Shown piece after piece: positions 1-5,733 of a stretch of 5,733 bases of DNA. Below the pieces are notes generated by a model that had not been told where the DNA came from, searched no databases, and saw nothing but the letters and a program-made list of their open reading frames with translations. The position numbers and the translations under genes are program-made. The stretch's first letter is position 1, and each line of letters begins with the position of its first letter. The DNA is from an uncultured Alphaproteobacteria bacterium (lineage in GTDB: Bacteria; Pseudomonadota; Alphaproteobacteria; Micropepsales; Micropepsaceae): contig CAIXUE010000022.1 of NCBI GenBank assembly GCA_903922545.1, positions 1 through 5,733 on the forward strand, written 5' to 3'.

Positions 1-1453
1 CCGCATCGAGGACACGGCGCAGTTGTTTGCGCGCATCGAGGAGCAAATCCGCGGCGTGGTGCCGGCGCGGGAATTGTCGTCCATCGTGGACAATCTGGGC
101 CTGCCCACCAGCGCCATCAACACGATCTACAACAACTCCGGCATTATCGGCGAGCAGGATGGCGACATCTTTGTCAGCCTTTCTGACGACCATGGGCCCA
201 CCGCCAATTATGTCCGCCGCTTGCGCGAAATCCTGCCGCGCACATTTCCGGGTTCCGTCTTTTCCTTTCCGCCGCCCGACATTGTCAGCCAGATCCTGAA
301 TTTCGGAACCCCGGCGCCGATTGACGTGCAGGTGACCGGATCGCAAAGCGGCCCCACCCAGGCCTATGCGCTGTCGCTGCTGCGCCAGATTCGCGGCGTG
401 GCGGGCGCGGTGGACGTTCGCCTGCAGCAATCGGCCGACAATCCGCAGATCAATTTCGATGTGGACCGCTCGCGCGTCGCCCAGCTGGGCCTGACCGAGC
501 AGAATGTCACCAGTTCGGTGGCGACCGCCATTGCCGGCACCTCGCAGACCGCGCCGAACTTCTTTGTCGATCCGCGCAGCAATGTTTCCTATTCCATCGT
601 CACCCAGACGCCGGAATATGACCTGGACACGATGCGCAAATTGCAGAGCCTGCCGGTCACCAGTTCAACAAGCGGGGTGACGCCGCAAAGCCTGGGGGCG
701 CTGGGCAGTTTCAGCCGCACCCGCACCAATGCCGTGGTCACGCATTATAACGTGCTGCCCACCGCCGATATTTTCGCCGCCACCCAGGACCGTGATTTGG
801 GCGCAGTGGCGGCTGATATCCAGAAGATCGTGGACGCCAACAAGAAGACCCTGCCGCGCGGTTCATCGGTGGTGCTGCGCGGACAGATCGTGACCATGAA
901 CACGGCTTTTTCGGGCCTGCTGTTCGGGCTGATCGGGGCGGTGCTGCTGATCTATCTTTTGAGTGTGGTGAACTTTCAGTCCTGGCTTGATCCCTTTGTC
1001 ATCGTCACCGCCCTGCCCGCCGCCCTGGCCGGCATCATCTGGACCTTGTTCGGCACCGGCACCACGCTTTCGGTACCGGCCCTGACGGGAGCGATCATGT
1101 GCATGGGCGTGGCCACGGCCAATTCGATCCTGGTGGTGAGTTTCGCGCGCGAGCGCCTGGCGGTGCATGGCGAGCCGGTGCGCGCCGCGGTGGAAGCGGG
1201 GCTGACCCGGTTTCGCCCGGTGCTGATGACGGCCCTGGCAATGATTATCGGCATGGCGCCCATGGCGCTGGGGCTGGGCGAAGGCGGCGAACAGAATGCG
1301 CCCTTGGGCCGCGCCGTGATCGGCGGGCTGGTGTTCGCCACCTGCGCCACGCTGATGTTTGTGCCGGTGGTGTTCAGCATCGTGCATGACCGCCGTGCGG
1401 CACGGCGACAGACAGCGGACGCATCTGTCAGTCCGCAAACGGTGCCGGCTTAA
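1..1453 (+). CDS. RND-superfamily efflux permease (inner-membrane subunit), C-terminal part, 5'-truncated by the window edge
   Basis: This is the inner-membrane, proton-driven subunit of a tripartite efflux pump. Family knowledge says it exports small molecules with a periplasmic adaptor and an outer-membrane channel. The first complete codon is at position 2 and the frame is open to the left edge, so the internal TTG at 23 is not the start. About 483 codons are visible, a little under half of the usual ~1,030-1,060. The first ~290 residues are the second periplasmic porter/docking region; the stretch ILNFGTPAPIDVQVTG is typical. Five membrane helices follow, corresponding to TM8-TM12, at roughly 905-970, 1000-1065, 1080-1145, 1217-1275 and 1312-1385. 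The motifs RFRPVLMTALAM and GMAPMALGLGEGGEQNAPLG mark the TM11 region. TM10 reads GVATANSILVVSFA, with alanine where AcrB-type pumps carry a lysine. The tail ends in a short arginine-rich segment. The substrate cannot be told, and no adaptor or outer-membrane gene is in view. Confidence 0.93.
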   Translation, partial: RIEDTAQLFARIEEQIRGVVPARELSSIVDNLGLPTSAINTIYNNSGIIGEQDGDIFVSLSDDHGPTANYVRRLREILPRTFPGSVFSFPPPDIVSQILNFGTPAPIDVQVTGSQSGPTQAYALSLLRQIRGVAGAVDVRLQQSADNPQINFDVDRSRVAQLGLTEQNVTSSVATAIAGTSQTAPNFFVDPRSNVSYSIVTQTPEYDLDTMRKLQSLPVTSSTSGVTPQSLGALGSFSRTRTNAVVTHYNVLPTADIFAATQDRDLGAVAADIQKIVDANKKTLPRGSSVVLRGQIVTMNTAFSGLLFGLIGAVLLIYLLSVVNFQSWLDPFVIVTALPAALAGIIWTLFGTGTTLSVPALTGAIMCMGVATANSILVVSFARERLAVHGEPVRAAVEAGLTRFRPVLMTALAMIIGMAPMALGLGEGGEQNAPLGRAVIGGLVFATCATLMFVPVVFSIVHDRRAARRQTADASVSPQTVPA

Positions 1454-1530
1454 GGGAACCTAACTGGGCAAACCCTGGCAAACCGGGCCGCTCTGGCGGC
1501 GCGGGCAATAATCCTTCACTCTGGCGGGGC
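1454..1530. repeat. Intergenic stretch with two short direct repeats
   Basis: This gap separates the RND gene from the small membrane protein gene. Two copies of GGCAAACC lie at 1467-1474 and 1477-1484, exactly 10 bases apart and so about one helical turn. A second direct repeat, CTCTGGCGG, lies at 1491-1499 and 1519-1527, 28 bases apart, with the second copy running almost into the ATG at 1531. A 5-bp hairpin (GCCGC 1487-1491 with GCGGC 1496-1500) is present, but no T-run follows, so it is not a convincing intrinsic terminator. I see no clear -35/-10 promoter. The repeats could be regulator contacts or chance in GC-rich sequence. Confidence 0.3.
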
Positions 1531-1827
1531 ATGCCCTCCGATCCCCCACATGATGAGCAGTCGCCCGCGACCAGGGACTGGATCGCCCGGCGCAACGCCT
1601 TTGAACGCGCCGAAAAGGCCGTGGCCGAACGGGTCGCCGAAGAGCGCCTGAAGGAGGAGAATCGGGAGGCCGAGGGCGCAGGCGGCAGCCCCATCGTTTT
1701 CATCCTGTCCATCGGGGTTGTGGCGGTGTTGCTGCTGATTTTCGGCTGGTACTTCATCAACAAGATGCAATGCGACCCGGTTTTCATGGACCGGGGGATG
1801 AGCGCGGCCTGCATGCGGCCGCACTAG
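1531..1827 (+). CDS. Small single-pass membrane protein of unknown function (98 aa)
   Basis: I do not recognise a family. The N-terminal half (about residues 14-48) is dense in Glu, Arg, Lys and Ala, with no helix breaker from about residue 18 to 48, and probably forms a helix or short coiled coil. A Gly-Ala-Gly-Gly hinge (49-52) follows. Residues 54-76 are one strongly hydrophobic transmembrane segment ending in GWYFIN. The last ~22 residues are polar with cysteines at 81 and 94. No signal peptide is present. I infer a cytoplasmic N-terminus and a periplasmic C-tail where the two cysteines could form a disulfide, though topology is uncertain. ATG 1531 is the only sensible start, because the only other methionines (79, 86, 90, 95) lie beyond the membrane segment. 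The ribosome site is poor: a GGCGGGG run sits only 1 base before the ATG. Reasons to believe it is real are the coherent charged-helix/TM layout and the fit between flanking same-strand genes. Confidence 0.72.
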   Translation: MPSDPPHDEQSPATRDWIARRNAFERAEKAVAERVAEERLKEENREAEGAGGSPIVFILSIGVVAVLLLIFGWYFINKMQCDPVFMDRGMSAACMRPH

Positions 1828-1861
1828 CGGGCGGCGAAAAATAGGTTATGTCTCTGCCCGT
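1827..1861 (+). promoter_or_regulatory. Potential RNA hairpin directly after the small-protein stop codon
   Basis: The arms 1827-1837 and 1851-1861 can pair at 10 of 11 positions. The core is CGGGC (1828-1832) against GCCCG (1856-1860). There are two G-U pairs (1827/1861 and 1833/1855), one mismatch (1835/1853), and a 13-base A/T-rich loop (1838-1850). No T-run follows, so it does not look like an intrinsic terminator. It could act as a transcript-stabilising or leader structure. Its 3' arm overlaps the 5' arm of the hairpin covering the next gene's ribosome site, so the two cannot form together. This is read by eye, with no energy calculation. Confidence 0.35.
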
Positions 1862-1873
1862 CAAAAACGGGGA
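1857..1873 (+). promoter_or_regulatory. Ribosome binding site of the sugar transporter, inside a small potential hairpin
   Basis: GGGGA at 1869-1873 is a good Shine-Dalgarno sequence, 6 bases before ATG 1880, and fixes that start. CCCGT (1857-1861) can pair perfectly with ACGGG (1867-1871) around a CAAAA loop, which would occlude most of the Shine-Dalgarno. The stem is only 5 bp, so any effect would be modest. Confidence 0.5.
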
Positions 1874-1879
1874 CAACCG

Positions 1880-3238
1880 ATGGCAACAGCGAACAGCGCC
1901 GGGCGGACGGGAAAAATCTCACCCTGGCTGGTGGGTTGTGTGGTCGCCCTGTTTTTCGCCTGGGGCTTTTCCACCGTCCTGGTGGACACGCTGCTGCCCA
2001 AGCTGAAAGGGCTGTTCCAGCTTGATTATACCGAAGCGACGTTGACCGAATTTGCCTTTTTCGCGGCCTATTTCGTGGTTTCTTTTCCCGCCGCATGGCT
2101 TTTGGAAAAAGTCGGTTACATGCGCGCCATTGTGGTTGGGCTGGCGGTGACCATGGCGGGCTGCCTGCTGTTTTCGCCGGCGGCGTCTTACGGCATCTAT
2201 TACTTTTTCCTGGGCGCGCTGTTCGTGATGGCGGCGGGAATCACCATCCTGCAGGTGGCGGCCAATCCCCTGATCGCGCTGCTGGGCAACCAGCAGACAT
2301 CATCCAGCCGGCTGGTGCTGGCCCAGGCGCTCAATTCCTTCGGCACTTTTGTGGGGCCGTTCGTCGGCGCCGGACTGATTCTGAAAAACGGCGTCACAGT
2401 GCCCGACAATGTTCTGAGCGCCCCGCCCGATGTGCTGGCCGCCTATCGCGTCGCCCAGGCCCACGCCACCCAGACGCCCTTTCTGGGCATCGCGGTTCTT
2501 CTGGCGCTGCTGGCGCTGGTGTTCTTTGTGCTGCGCCGTGCGCCGGGCGTGCCCGCCACCGTGCCGGATGCCGCCACGCAATCGGCGCACACGCTGTTGT
2601 CGGGCCAGCGGCTGTTGTTCGGCACGGTGTGCATATTTCTGTATGTCGGATCGGAAGTCTCCATCGGCAGCCTGATGGTGAATTACCTGCTGCAGGCCAA
2701 GACCGCCGCGGCCACCGCCGCCCTGGGCCAGCCGCTTATTCCCCTGTTCGTGGGCATGCATGTGATGGAGGCCAATGCGCCGCCGGTACTGGCGGTGCTG
2801 GCGGGCGGGCTGGTGTCTTTCTATTGGGGCGGGGCGATGGTGGGCCGCTTCCTGGGCGCGGTGGTGCAGCGCATTGTGCGTCCCGGCACCACCCTGGCGG
2901 CCTGCGCGCTGGGTGCGTTTGTTCTGGCGGGACTTTCCGCCGCCACGGCGGGAATTGTTTCGGCCCTGGCGCTGATTTTGGTGGGGCTGTGCAATTCCAT
3001 CCAGTTTCCCACCATCTTTGCCCTGGCGATCGAAGGCCTGGGCGAGAACACGCCCAAGGGTTCGGCGCTTCTGTGCATGGGCATTGTGGGCGGCGCGCTG
3101 GTGCCGGTTTTGGCCGGCTGGACCGCCGATCACAGCAATCTCAGCACCTGCCTGCTGGTGCCGATGGCATGTTATCTGGGCATTGCCGTGTTCGGGCTGG
3201 CCAGCAATGACAGGCTGGCGATTCCTTCCTATTCCTGA
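1880..3238 (+). CDS. Sugar MFS transporter, FucP/GluP (glucose/galactose/fucose:H+ symporter) type
   Basis: This 452-residue protein has about 12 membrane helices and no cleaved signal peptide. It should import a monosaccharide together with protons across the inner membrane. Family marks run in order: FFAWGF in TM1; VDTLLPKLK with Asp36, the counterpart of the essential Asp46 of E. coli FucP; EFAFFAAYFVVSFPA in TM2; ITILQVAANP in TM4; SSSRLVLAQALNSFG with Gln149 and Asn152, matching FucP Gln159 and Asn162; YVGSEVSIGS in TM7; FYWGGAMVGRF in TM8; and NSIQFPTIFALAIEGLG near TM10. Gln125 stands where FucP has Glu135, as in the glucose/galactose-type members, so a hexose such as glucose is the likelier substrate; this is inference. 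The loop between TM7 and TM8 (about residues 270-310) is longer than I expect. ATG 1880 has a good ribosome site. A secreted GH3 gene follows after 15 bases, which points to uptake of the sugar that enzyme releases. Confidence 0.93.
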   Translation: MATANSAGRTGKISPWLVGCVVALFFAWGFSTVLVDTLLPKLKGLFQLDYTEATLTEFAFFAAYFVVSFPAAWLLEKVGYMRAIVVGLAVTMAGCLLFSPAASYGIYYFFLGALFVMAAGITILQVAANPLIALLGNQQTSSSRLVLAQALNSFGTFVGPFVGAGLILKNGVTVPDNVLSAPPDVLAAYRVAQAHATQTPFLGIAVLLALLALVFFVLRRAPGVPATVPDAATQSAHTLLSGQRLLFGTVCIFLYVGSEVSIGSLMVNYLLQAKTAAATAALGQPLIPLFVGMHVMEANAPPVLAVLAGGLVSFYWGGAMVGRFLGAVVQRIVRPGTTLAACALGAFVLAGLSAATAGIVSALALILVGLCNSIQFPTIFALAIEGLGENTPKGSALLCMGIVGGALVPVLAGWTADHSNLSTCLLVPMACYLGIAVFGLASNDRLAIPSYS

Positions 3239-3240
3239 GG
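3236..3240 (+). promoter_or_regulatory. Ribosome binding site of the GH3 gene overlapping the transporter stop codon
   Basis: TGAGG contains the transporter's TGA stop (3236-3238) and a GAGG Shine-Dalgarno core (3237-3240). It lies 13 bases before ATG 3254, 10 before TTG 3251 and 1 before TTG 3242. The last is too close to work. The spacing to ATG 3254 is longer than usual but acceptable, and the overlap suggests translational coupling of the two genes. Confidence 0.45.
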
Positions 3241-3253
3241 TTTGACGATCTTG

Positions 3254-5554
3254 ATGCGCTCTTTCTCCCGTCCGGCGCTTTTTGCCACCGGCATGTTTCT
3301 GTTCGTGCTTCCTGTGCTGGCGCAGACGCCGCTGCCGCCCGGAGCCCCGCCTGCTCCGGTGCCGCAGACGGCCAGCCCGACCCCGCCTGCGCCGGGCGCC
3401 TTTGGCGGACAGAACCAGGCGCCGCCGCCCAGCAATCTGGTCTGGATGAATCTTTCACTCGATCCCGACCAGCGTGCCGACCTGATGATGGCAGCCATGT
3501 CGCAGGATGAGAAAATCGCCCTGGTGCATGGCACGGGCGGTGCGACCGGAGCCTCGGATGGCGGCGCCGGTTTCATACCGGGCATTGCGCGCCTGGGGCT
3601 TCCCGACCTGAATTTCGCGGATTCCTCGGTGGGCCTGACGCGCAATGGCGCGCGGGGACGTTATTCCACGCTGCTGCCTTCCACCGAAGGCGAGGCGGCG
3701 AGCTGGGACGGCGAAGTGGCCTATGCCTATGGCGCGTTGATTGGGCGTGAGGCGCGGGCTGAGGGTTATAACGTCTCGCTGGCCGGCGGCATGGATTTGG
3801 CGCGCGATCCGCGCGATGGCCGCAATTTCGAATATCTGGGTGAGGATCCGGTGCTGGCGGGCGAAAGTTACGCCAAATGGGTGCGCGGCCTTCAGGATCA
3901 GACCGTGATCGGCGACATCAAGCATTACGCCTTCAACGACCAGGAGACGGGCCGCACCATCGTCAATGTGGTGATGGATGAACGTTCCATGCGCGAAAGC
4001 GATCTGCTGGCGTTCGAAATCGGGGTCAAGAAAGGCGAGCCCGGCATGGTGATGTGCGCCTATAACAAAGTGAACAGCGACTGGTCTTGCGAGAATGATT
4101 ATCTGCTCAACCAGGTTTTGAAGCGTGATTGGGGCTTTCGCGGCTTTGTGCTGTCGGACTGGGGCGCCACCCATTCCACCGCCAAGGCGGCGCTGGCAGG
4201 GTTGGACCAGGAACAGCCAGGCGGGACGTTTTTCAACGATGCGCTGAAACAGGCGGTGGCGAACGGGCAGGTACCGCAGGCGCGGCTGGACAATATGGTG
4301 CACCGTATCCTGCGCACAGAATTCGCCTCCGGCATCGTGGACAAGAAAATGGTGGAACAGGTGCCCGATGTGTTCGGCGACCTGGATGTGGCCCAGCGCA
4401 TTGCGCAGGCCTCGGACGTGCTGCTGAAGAATAACGGCGTGCTGCCGCTGAGCACCGCCAATTTGAAAAACATCGCCGTGATCGGCAGTCATGCCGATGT
4501 GGGCGTGCTCACCGGCGGCGGTTCGGCGCAGGTGGACCCGCCCGGCGGCAACGCCGTCAACGATGACGCCGGGGGCGCCGTCAATCTGGGACAGGCTGGC
4601 GTGTTTGCGCGCGGTGCGATCTGGTGGCCGGATTCACCGATGAAAGCCATTGCCGCGCGAGCGCCGCAGGCCAAGGTGACGTTCAATGCCGGCACCGACA
4701 TCGCCTCGGCCGTGGCGGCGGCGCGCGGCGCAGATGTGGCGATTGTGTTCGCCAGCCAGCCGGCCAGCGAAGGCCGCGACCAGGGCAATATCGCCCTGCC
4801 GGGCAATCAGGACGCGATGATCCAGGCGGTGGCCGCCGCCAATCCACACACCATTGTGGTGCTGGAAACAGGCGGGCCGGTGACCATGCCCTGGCTGCCC
4901 CGTGTGGCGGGTGTGGTGGAGATGTGGTTTCCCGGCTCGCGCGGGGCCGAAGCCCTGACGGCTCTTGTGTTCGATGATGTGAATTTCACCGCCAAGCTGC
5001 CGGTGACCTTTCCCGCCAGCGAAAGCCAGTTGCCGATGCGCGCCATTGCGGGACCGCGCCAATCGCCGGTGCCGGGCGCGGCCAGCAACCAGTCGTTCGA
5101 TGTGCGCTATCCGGAAAAAGATCTTGCCGGTTACAAATGGTATGACGCCAAAAACCTGACGCCGCTGTTTCCGTTCGGCTTCGGACTTTCCTATACCAAC
5201 TTCGCCTATTCAGGCCTGAGCGTGACTGCCGACCAGGTGAGCTTCACGCTGCGCAATGCGGGAACGCGCGATGGCGCGGAGATCGCGCAGATTTATGCAA
5301 GGCGCCCTGGCGATCCGGCCGGCGTGCGCCGGCTGGCAGGCTTCACCAAGGTGGCGCTGAAGGCGGGCGAGAGCAAACAGGTCACCGTGCCGATTGATCC
5401 TTTGTATCTTTCCAGCTTTGACCCCACCCAGCATCGCTGGATCGAACTGGCCGGAAGCTATGCCGTGATGGTGGGTGGCGCCTCACGCGGCGATCTTCTG
5501 ACTGGCGGCTTTTCGCTGGCGAGCCCCGTCAAGACGGATTCACTGGACCGGTAG
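3254..5554 (+). CDS. Secreted glycoside hydrolase family 3 enzyme, probable beta-glucosidase/beta-glycosidase
   Basis: GH3 enzymes release the non-reducing-end sugar from beta-linked oligosaccharides or glycosides with retention of configuration. Counting from ATG 3254 (766 aa), residues 1-23 form a signal peptide with a likely cut at VLA|QT. Residues 24-60 are a proline-rich linker. The N-terminal barrel follows, with Asp123 (ADSSVGL), the sugar-binding stretch LARDPRDGRNFEYLGEDP (182-199), Lys223-His224 (IKHYAFNDQE) and the nucleophile Asp302 in LSDWGATHS. The alpha/beta sandwich domain begins near LLKNNGVLPL (390-399); Glu506 in SEGRDQ is the likely acid/base. FPFGFGLSYT (639-648) leads into a C-terminal fibronectin-III-like domain. 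The order and length are complete for the family. A hydrophobic signal peptide without a lipobox cysteine indicates a soluble periplasmic or exported enzyme. The exact sugar (glucose, xylose or other) cannot be told. It lies 15 bases after the sugar transporter and is probably co-transcribed. A TTG at 3242 would add four residues but sits too close to the ribosome site. Confidence 0.93.
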   Translation: MRSFSRPALFATGMFLFVLPVLAQTPLPPGAPPAPVPQTASPTPPAPGAFGGQNQAPPPSNLVWMNLSLDPDQRADLMMAAMSQDEKIALVHGTGGATGASDGGAGFIPGIARLGLPDLNFADSSVGLTRNGARGRYSTLLPSTEGEAASWDGEVAYAYGALIGREARAEGYNVSLAGGMDLARDPRDGRNFEYLGEDPVLAGESYAKWVRGLQDQTVIGDIKHYAFNDQETGRTIVNVVMDERSMRESDLLAFEIGVKKGEPGMVMCAYNKVNSDWSCENDYLLNQVLKRDWGFRGFVLSDWGATHSTAKAALAGLDQEQPGGTFFNDALKQAVANGQVPQARLDNMVHRILRTEFASGIVDKKMVEQVPDVFGDLDVAQRIAQASDVLLKNNGVLPLSTANLKNIAVIGSHADVGVLTGGGSAQVDPPGGNAVNDDAGGAVNLGQAGVFARGAIWWPDSPMKAIAARAPQAKVTFNAGTDIASAVAAARGADVAIVFASQPASEGRDQGNIALPGNQDAMIQAVAAANPHTIVVLETGGPVTMPWLPRVAGVVEMWFPGSRGAEALTALVFDDVNFTAKLPVTFPASESQLPMRAIAGPRQSPVPGAASNQSFDVRYPEKDLAGYKWYDAKNLTPLFPFGFGLSYTNFAYSGLSVTADQVSFTLRNAGTRDGAEIAQIYARRPGDPAGVRRLAGFTKVALKAGESKQVTVPIDPLYLSSFDPTQHRWIELAGSYAVMVGGASRGDLLTGGFSLASPVKTDSLDR

Positions 5555-5627
5555 GCGGCCAAAGTTCCAACCGATCGGGAGCGATCCGGCGCGTCGCGCA
5601 TTATGGAGACGGCGCCTCGGCATTTCA

Positions 5628-5647
5628 CGGGCCCATTGAGAGGCCCG
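5628..5647 (+). promoter_or_regulatory. Hairpin and ribosome binding site abutting the start codon of the last gene
   Basis: CGGGCC (5628-5633) pairs perfectly with GGCCCG (5642-5647) around an 8-base loop, ending exactly where ATG 5648 begins. The Shine-Dalgarno-like GAGAGG (5638-5643) lies partly in the loop and partly in the 3' arm, so folding would hinder initiation. There is no T-run after it, so it is not a usual terminator. Confidence 0.4.
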
Positions 5648-5733
5648 ATGAATCCCCGCGCGATCCTGTTGCTAGGCTTTGTGTTGTTGTCCAGTACAGC
5701 GCAAGCCGATGACGCCAATCCCTGGCGCGTTTC
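5648..5733 (+). CDS. Exported protein of unknown function, N-terminal fragment (cut by the window edge)
   Basis: An ATG at 5648 opens a frame that runs off the right edge after 28 complete codons. The visible protein is a textbook signal peptide: Met-Asn-Pro-Arg, a hydrophobic core (AILLLGFVLLSS) and a likely signal peptidase I site after TAQA. The mature start is DDANPWRV. No cysteine follows the core, so it is not a lipoprotein. GAGAGG ends 4 bases before the ATG and serves as a ribosome site. It follows the GH3 gene by 93 bases on the same strand, with no clear terminator between, so it may belong to the same sugar-use cluster. Too little is visible to name a family. Confidence 0.68.
   Translation, partial: MNPRAILLLGFVLLSSTAQADDANPWRV

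Noticed and set aside
863..1438. A 191-codon minus-strand frame inside the RND gene
   Set aside because: His/Gln/Arg-rich shadow product opposite conserved RND helices.
1487..1500. Hairpin GCCGC/GCGGC as a terminator for the RND gene
   Set aside because: Only 5 bp and followed by mixed sequence, not a T-run.
1828..1879. A sigma70-type promoter before the transporter gene
   Set aside because: The A/T-rich GAAAAATAGGTTATG stretch offers a loose -10, but no acceptable -35 lies 16-18 bases upstream.
2300..3133. A 277-codon open frame on the minus strand inside the transporter gene
   Set aside because: Gly/Arg/His/Gln-rich low-complexity product, no recognisable domain, fully opposite a clear transporter gene.
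2095..3210. A 371-codon open frame on the plus strand in a different frame from the transporter
   Set aside because: Its product is Gly/Ala/Arg-rich without membrane or domain features, whereas the overlapping frame gives a full FucP/GluP-type protein.
3455..4492. A 345-codon open frame on the minus strand inside the GH3 gene
   Set aside because: Its translation is rich in His, Arg, Ala and Gln with no family motif, and it lies wholly opposite the well-supported GH3 catalytic region. This is typical of antisense frames in GC-rich genes.
5573..5586. Hairpin GATCG/CGATC (with the palindrome CCGATCGG at 5571-5578) as a terminator after the GH3 gene
   Set aside because: Short AT/GC stem with a 4-base loop and no T-run. 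The palindrome is 8 bases and expected by chance in such sequence.
1..5733. CRISPR array, tRNA/rRNA, insertion sequence or prophage element
   Set aside because: No regularly spaced long repeats, no cloverleaf-type sequence, no transposase or integrase motifs and no terminal inverted repeats were seen on either strand.

Overview
The window looks like ordinary chromosomal sequence from a GC-rich proteobacterium. The strong G/C third-position bias, the gene families and the protein style suggest an alphaproteobacterium of the Caulobacter / sphingomonad / Rhizomicrobium kind. The genus is a guess. All genes read left to right, and there are no mobile elements, CRISPR arrays, tRNAs or rRNAs.

Layout: (1) positions 1-1453 hold the C-terminal part of an RND-superfamily efflux permease whose beginning lies off the left edge. 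(2) A 77-base gap with short direct repeats leads to a 98-codon gene (1531-1827) for a small single-pass membrane protein. It has a charged helical N-terminal half and two cysteines after the membrane segment; I do not recognise its family. (3) A 52-base gap contains two mutually exclusive potential RNA hairpins, one of which covers the ribosome binding site of the next gene. (4) Positions 1880-3238 encode a 12-helix MFS sugar transporter of the FucP/GluP (glucose/galactose/fucose:H+ symporter) type. (5) After 15 bases comes a complete secreted glycoside hydrolase family 3 enzyme (3254-5554), probably a beta-glucosidase or a related beta-glycosidase. (6) After 93 bases the first 28 codons of another exported protein begin at 5648 and run off the right edge.

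The transporter and the GH3 enzyme form a clear functional pair. The enzyme should be exported and release monosaccharide from short beta-linked oligosaccharides or glycosides, and the symporter would bring the sugar across the inner membrane. The partial exported protein downstream may belong to the same sugar-use cluster. The RND gene and the small membrane protein have no visible link to it.

I see no convincing undescribed multi-gene system. The points most worth checking are the leader hairpins before the transporter, the hairpin abutting the start codon of the last gene, the unrecognised small membrane protein, the transporter's extended loop between helices 7 and 8, and the missing helix-10 lysine in the RND pump.
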